From positions 1 to 48,889 of the forward strand of contig JNEM01008412.1 in assembly GCA_000697335.1 (NCBI GenBank): a DNA stretch of 48,889 bases, written 5' to 3'. The stretch comes from Conidiobolus incongruus B7586 (taxonomy: Eukaryota > Entomophthoromycota > Entomophthoromycetes > Entomophthorales > Conidiobolaceae). A program made the translations under genes and the position numbers. Positions 46,818 to 48,889 of the stretch are shown here, piece by piece. Positions within the stretch are counted from its first letter, which is position 1. Each line of letters begins with the position of its first letter. Below the pieces are notes generated by a model. That model did not search any database and was not told the DNA's origin. It saw nothing but the letters and a program-made list of their open reading frames with translations.

Positions 46818-48889
46818 TTTTATAATGTAAATTGAATAAGTTATCTGATGTTTTTTATCAATTAGTAATTTTAATGGCTGCTGACGCAACTAGACATTCA
46901 AACTATTTATACCTAAATTGATACATCAATGATTTATGCATGACTCACTTAAAATTTCCTATTATCATATTATTCACTAATCCCTTGAATAATGAAACTA
47001 TCTGTAATCCAACTTGAAGCTATGTTTTATAGTAAATTAATTGTTATAATTCCAAGTGATTGTGGGTTATTTAATTAATATTTTTCATAAGAAATTTAAC
47101 AATTCACTTAATTTTTTATTATGAGTGAAAATCAAAATTAAATTCTAATAAGATTATTAAATTCTGTAAATAATATTTTCAACACTAAGCCACTTTGAAT
47201 TGTTTATTGATTTCCCAGTATGAAAATATAGCATATTGTCCAAATCAATACCAGTTTAATTCATATTAATTCCATTATTAACCTAAACAATTAATATAAA
47301 TCACTATCAGGTAATTTGGAGGATATTTACTATATTAAGATATTTAATTATCCTTATTACAATATTTATAATCAGACCTCAATTTGAACATTTTATATAT
47401 TATAAAAATTTATTTTAGTTTTATAATCAATTTAATTTTTGTGAACAATGATGATATTTTTATATTTTTATTGGTATTAAAACGATAATTTAAATATTGA
47501 AATCAAAATTGTATCTGAATTTAATAAAAATAACTTAGAAAACATTAAACATTAAAATAATAATATACTGAAAATAATTGAATTTCAAAGTTGAATTTTT
47601 GTTAAAATTCGAATAAATAATATTCAAATACTTAAACAAATATATATTTAGGCTATACTCAAAAATTGATTCAATATACAAATTTCAATATTTTACAATC
47701 ATTTTAATTAAAAAAATAAAATTTATATCAATTGGATCAAGTAAGAGAATTATCTTCAGTCAATACTATGTAAAGATTGAATTTATATATATTGATTAAT
47801 AGATCCTAATTTTGAAAAGATATGTTATTAACAAATTTCAATAGGATTGTTTTTTGATATATTAAAAATATTTTCTATTAAAAAATTGAACATTTTGAAA
47901 TGTTTTTCTTATATTGGATAATAATATAACTATTGCAATCAATATATATATATATATATATATTAACTTTTAAAACCATAATTTTAAATCTATATGTTAT
48001 TTCGAATTAATATTAAAATTATATTCCATTTTGTTATATTCTGTAATTAATAAAAAGCAGTATAAAATATTATAATTTGAGAATATAGGTTTAAATCAAT
48101 TATATTTATATAATCAAATAATCAATATATAGGCCAAAATTACCAACCAATAAAATCCTATAGAATTATGATTTAATATATTATTTAAAGTATTTATATT
48201 CAAAAGCTATAAATTTTAATATATTCATATTATTTAATTTTAAAATATATATTAAAATATTATTTATAAATATATACTGGCTAAATTTAGTTAAAAATAT
48301 TGAATATTATTTCAATTAAAATATTATAAAAATATATAAATATTCCAGAATATTGATTTTTATAATCAGAACAAATGAATTAATAGAGTTAAAATTTTAA
48401 TAATATATCTTATTAATAATATAACATTGTATATAAAAATATCCATATAATAAAATATATAAAAATAATTAGGTTTAAAATTTTTTTATCAATAATTAAT
48501 TAATATAAGATAATTATTCAAAAATATTAAATACAAAGTTGGCAATTATTATATATATATTATATTTAATAATTTGGAATACTATTATATCCAATTATCC
48601 ATTTATTAATATATAATATATTAGATAATTATTACTGGATTATATGTATTATCAAATTGTCATATAAAAATTAAAATTAATGGTTTTAGTTAACTTCATC
48701 AAATTCAAGATTTTTACCAATATATTACTATATGATTATCTATTAATAAATTATTTCAATTCAATTGTCATATTATTTTATTTCAATTTAACTTAATAAT
48801 CCAATTCAATATTTTTATTAATTAATCTTAAATAATATCTTAAATAACTTTTTATGTTTAAATATATAGTTATTTTATTATTTTATTTA
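46818..48889. other. very AT-rich spacer to the window end
   Basis: About 2 kb with a TA tract at 47942-47963 and abundant A/T runs. The piece next to the aminotransferase gene is its promoter. Nothing else recognisable. Confidence 0.6.

Overview
The window is nuclear DNA from a fungus with an extremely AT-rich genome. Exons are clearly richer in G+C than the introns and spacers, which are mostly A/T homopolymer runs, TA tracts and TTA/ATT repeats. Introns are short, start GTAA or GTAT and end TAG. The gene set (an Xbp1-like APSES factor, CBP4-type bc1 assembly factor, ERG27-like sequence, exportin-T, dynactin p27, expansin-like protein) fits a fungus outside the budding yeasts. Mitochondrial genes (MTO1, a CBP4-like bc1 assembly factor) argue against the AT-rich anaerobic gut fungi. 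My best guess is an early-diverging lineage such as Entomophthoromycotina (Conidiobolus-like). That is inference, not a database result.

Layout. 1-2459: 3' end of NOT1 (+). 2460-8212: long spacer. 8213-9226: Xbp1-like APSES transcription factor (+). 9227-11702: spacer with a small G+C-rich island. 11703-12567: secreted expansin-like protein (-). 12568-15820: spacer. 15821-16063: small unrecognised protein (+), followed by an exon-like scrap near 16179. 18029-19396: ARMT1/DUF89 phosphatase with a possible mitochondrial presequence (+). 19804-20757: secreted class 3 lipase (+). 21008-21088: tRNA-Ser(GCU) (-). 21291-21634: CBP4-like factor (+). 22029-24107: ASH2/Bre2 COMPASS subunit (+). 25615-29813: exportin-T in 20 exons (+). 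30192-30664: Mediator subunit 11-like (-). 31696-32666: TLC-domain membrane protein (+). 33267-34390: ERG27-like pseudogene (+). 35240-37714: mitochondrial MTO1 (+). 37952-38788: dynactin subunit 6 (+). 39007-39783: TRAPP subunit Bet3 (-). 43150-43818: unrecognised disordered protein (+). 44129-45259: phosphoserine aminotransferase (-). 45627-46817: second PLP aminotransferase (-). 46818-48889: spacer.

The genes do not form a single pathway. It is an ordinary chromosomal arm of housekeeping genes (mRNA decay, chromatin, tRNA export and modification, vesicle tethering, microtubule motor cofactor, serine synthesis) with two secreted proteins that would act on external cell-wall polymers and lipids. 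Housekeeping genes are intron-dense; I reconstructed about 52 introns, 19 of them in exportin-T. The lipase, the APSES factor, both aminotransferases and the disordered protein are intronless.

The most notable observations are: an ERG27-like pseudogene open almost end to end but with three in-frame stops and a lost catalytic tyrosine; an expansin whose key aspartate position appears to be methionine; an ARMT1-family protein with a mitochondrial-looking N-terminus; and a few unexplained exon-like islands and hairpins in the spacers. I found no transposon, virus-derived element, CRISPR array or convincing novel multigene system.
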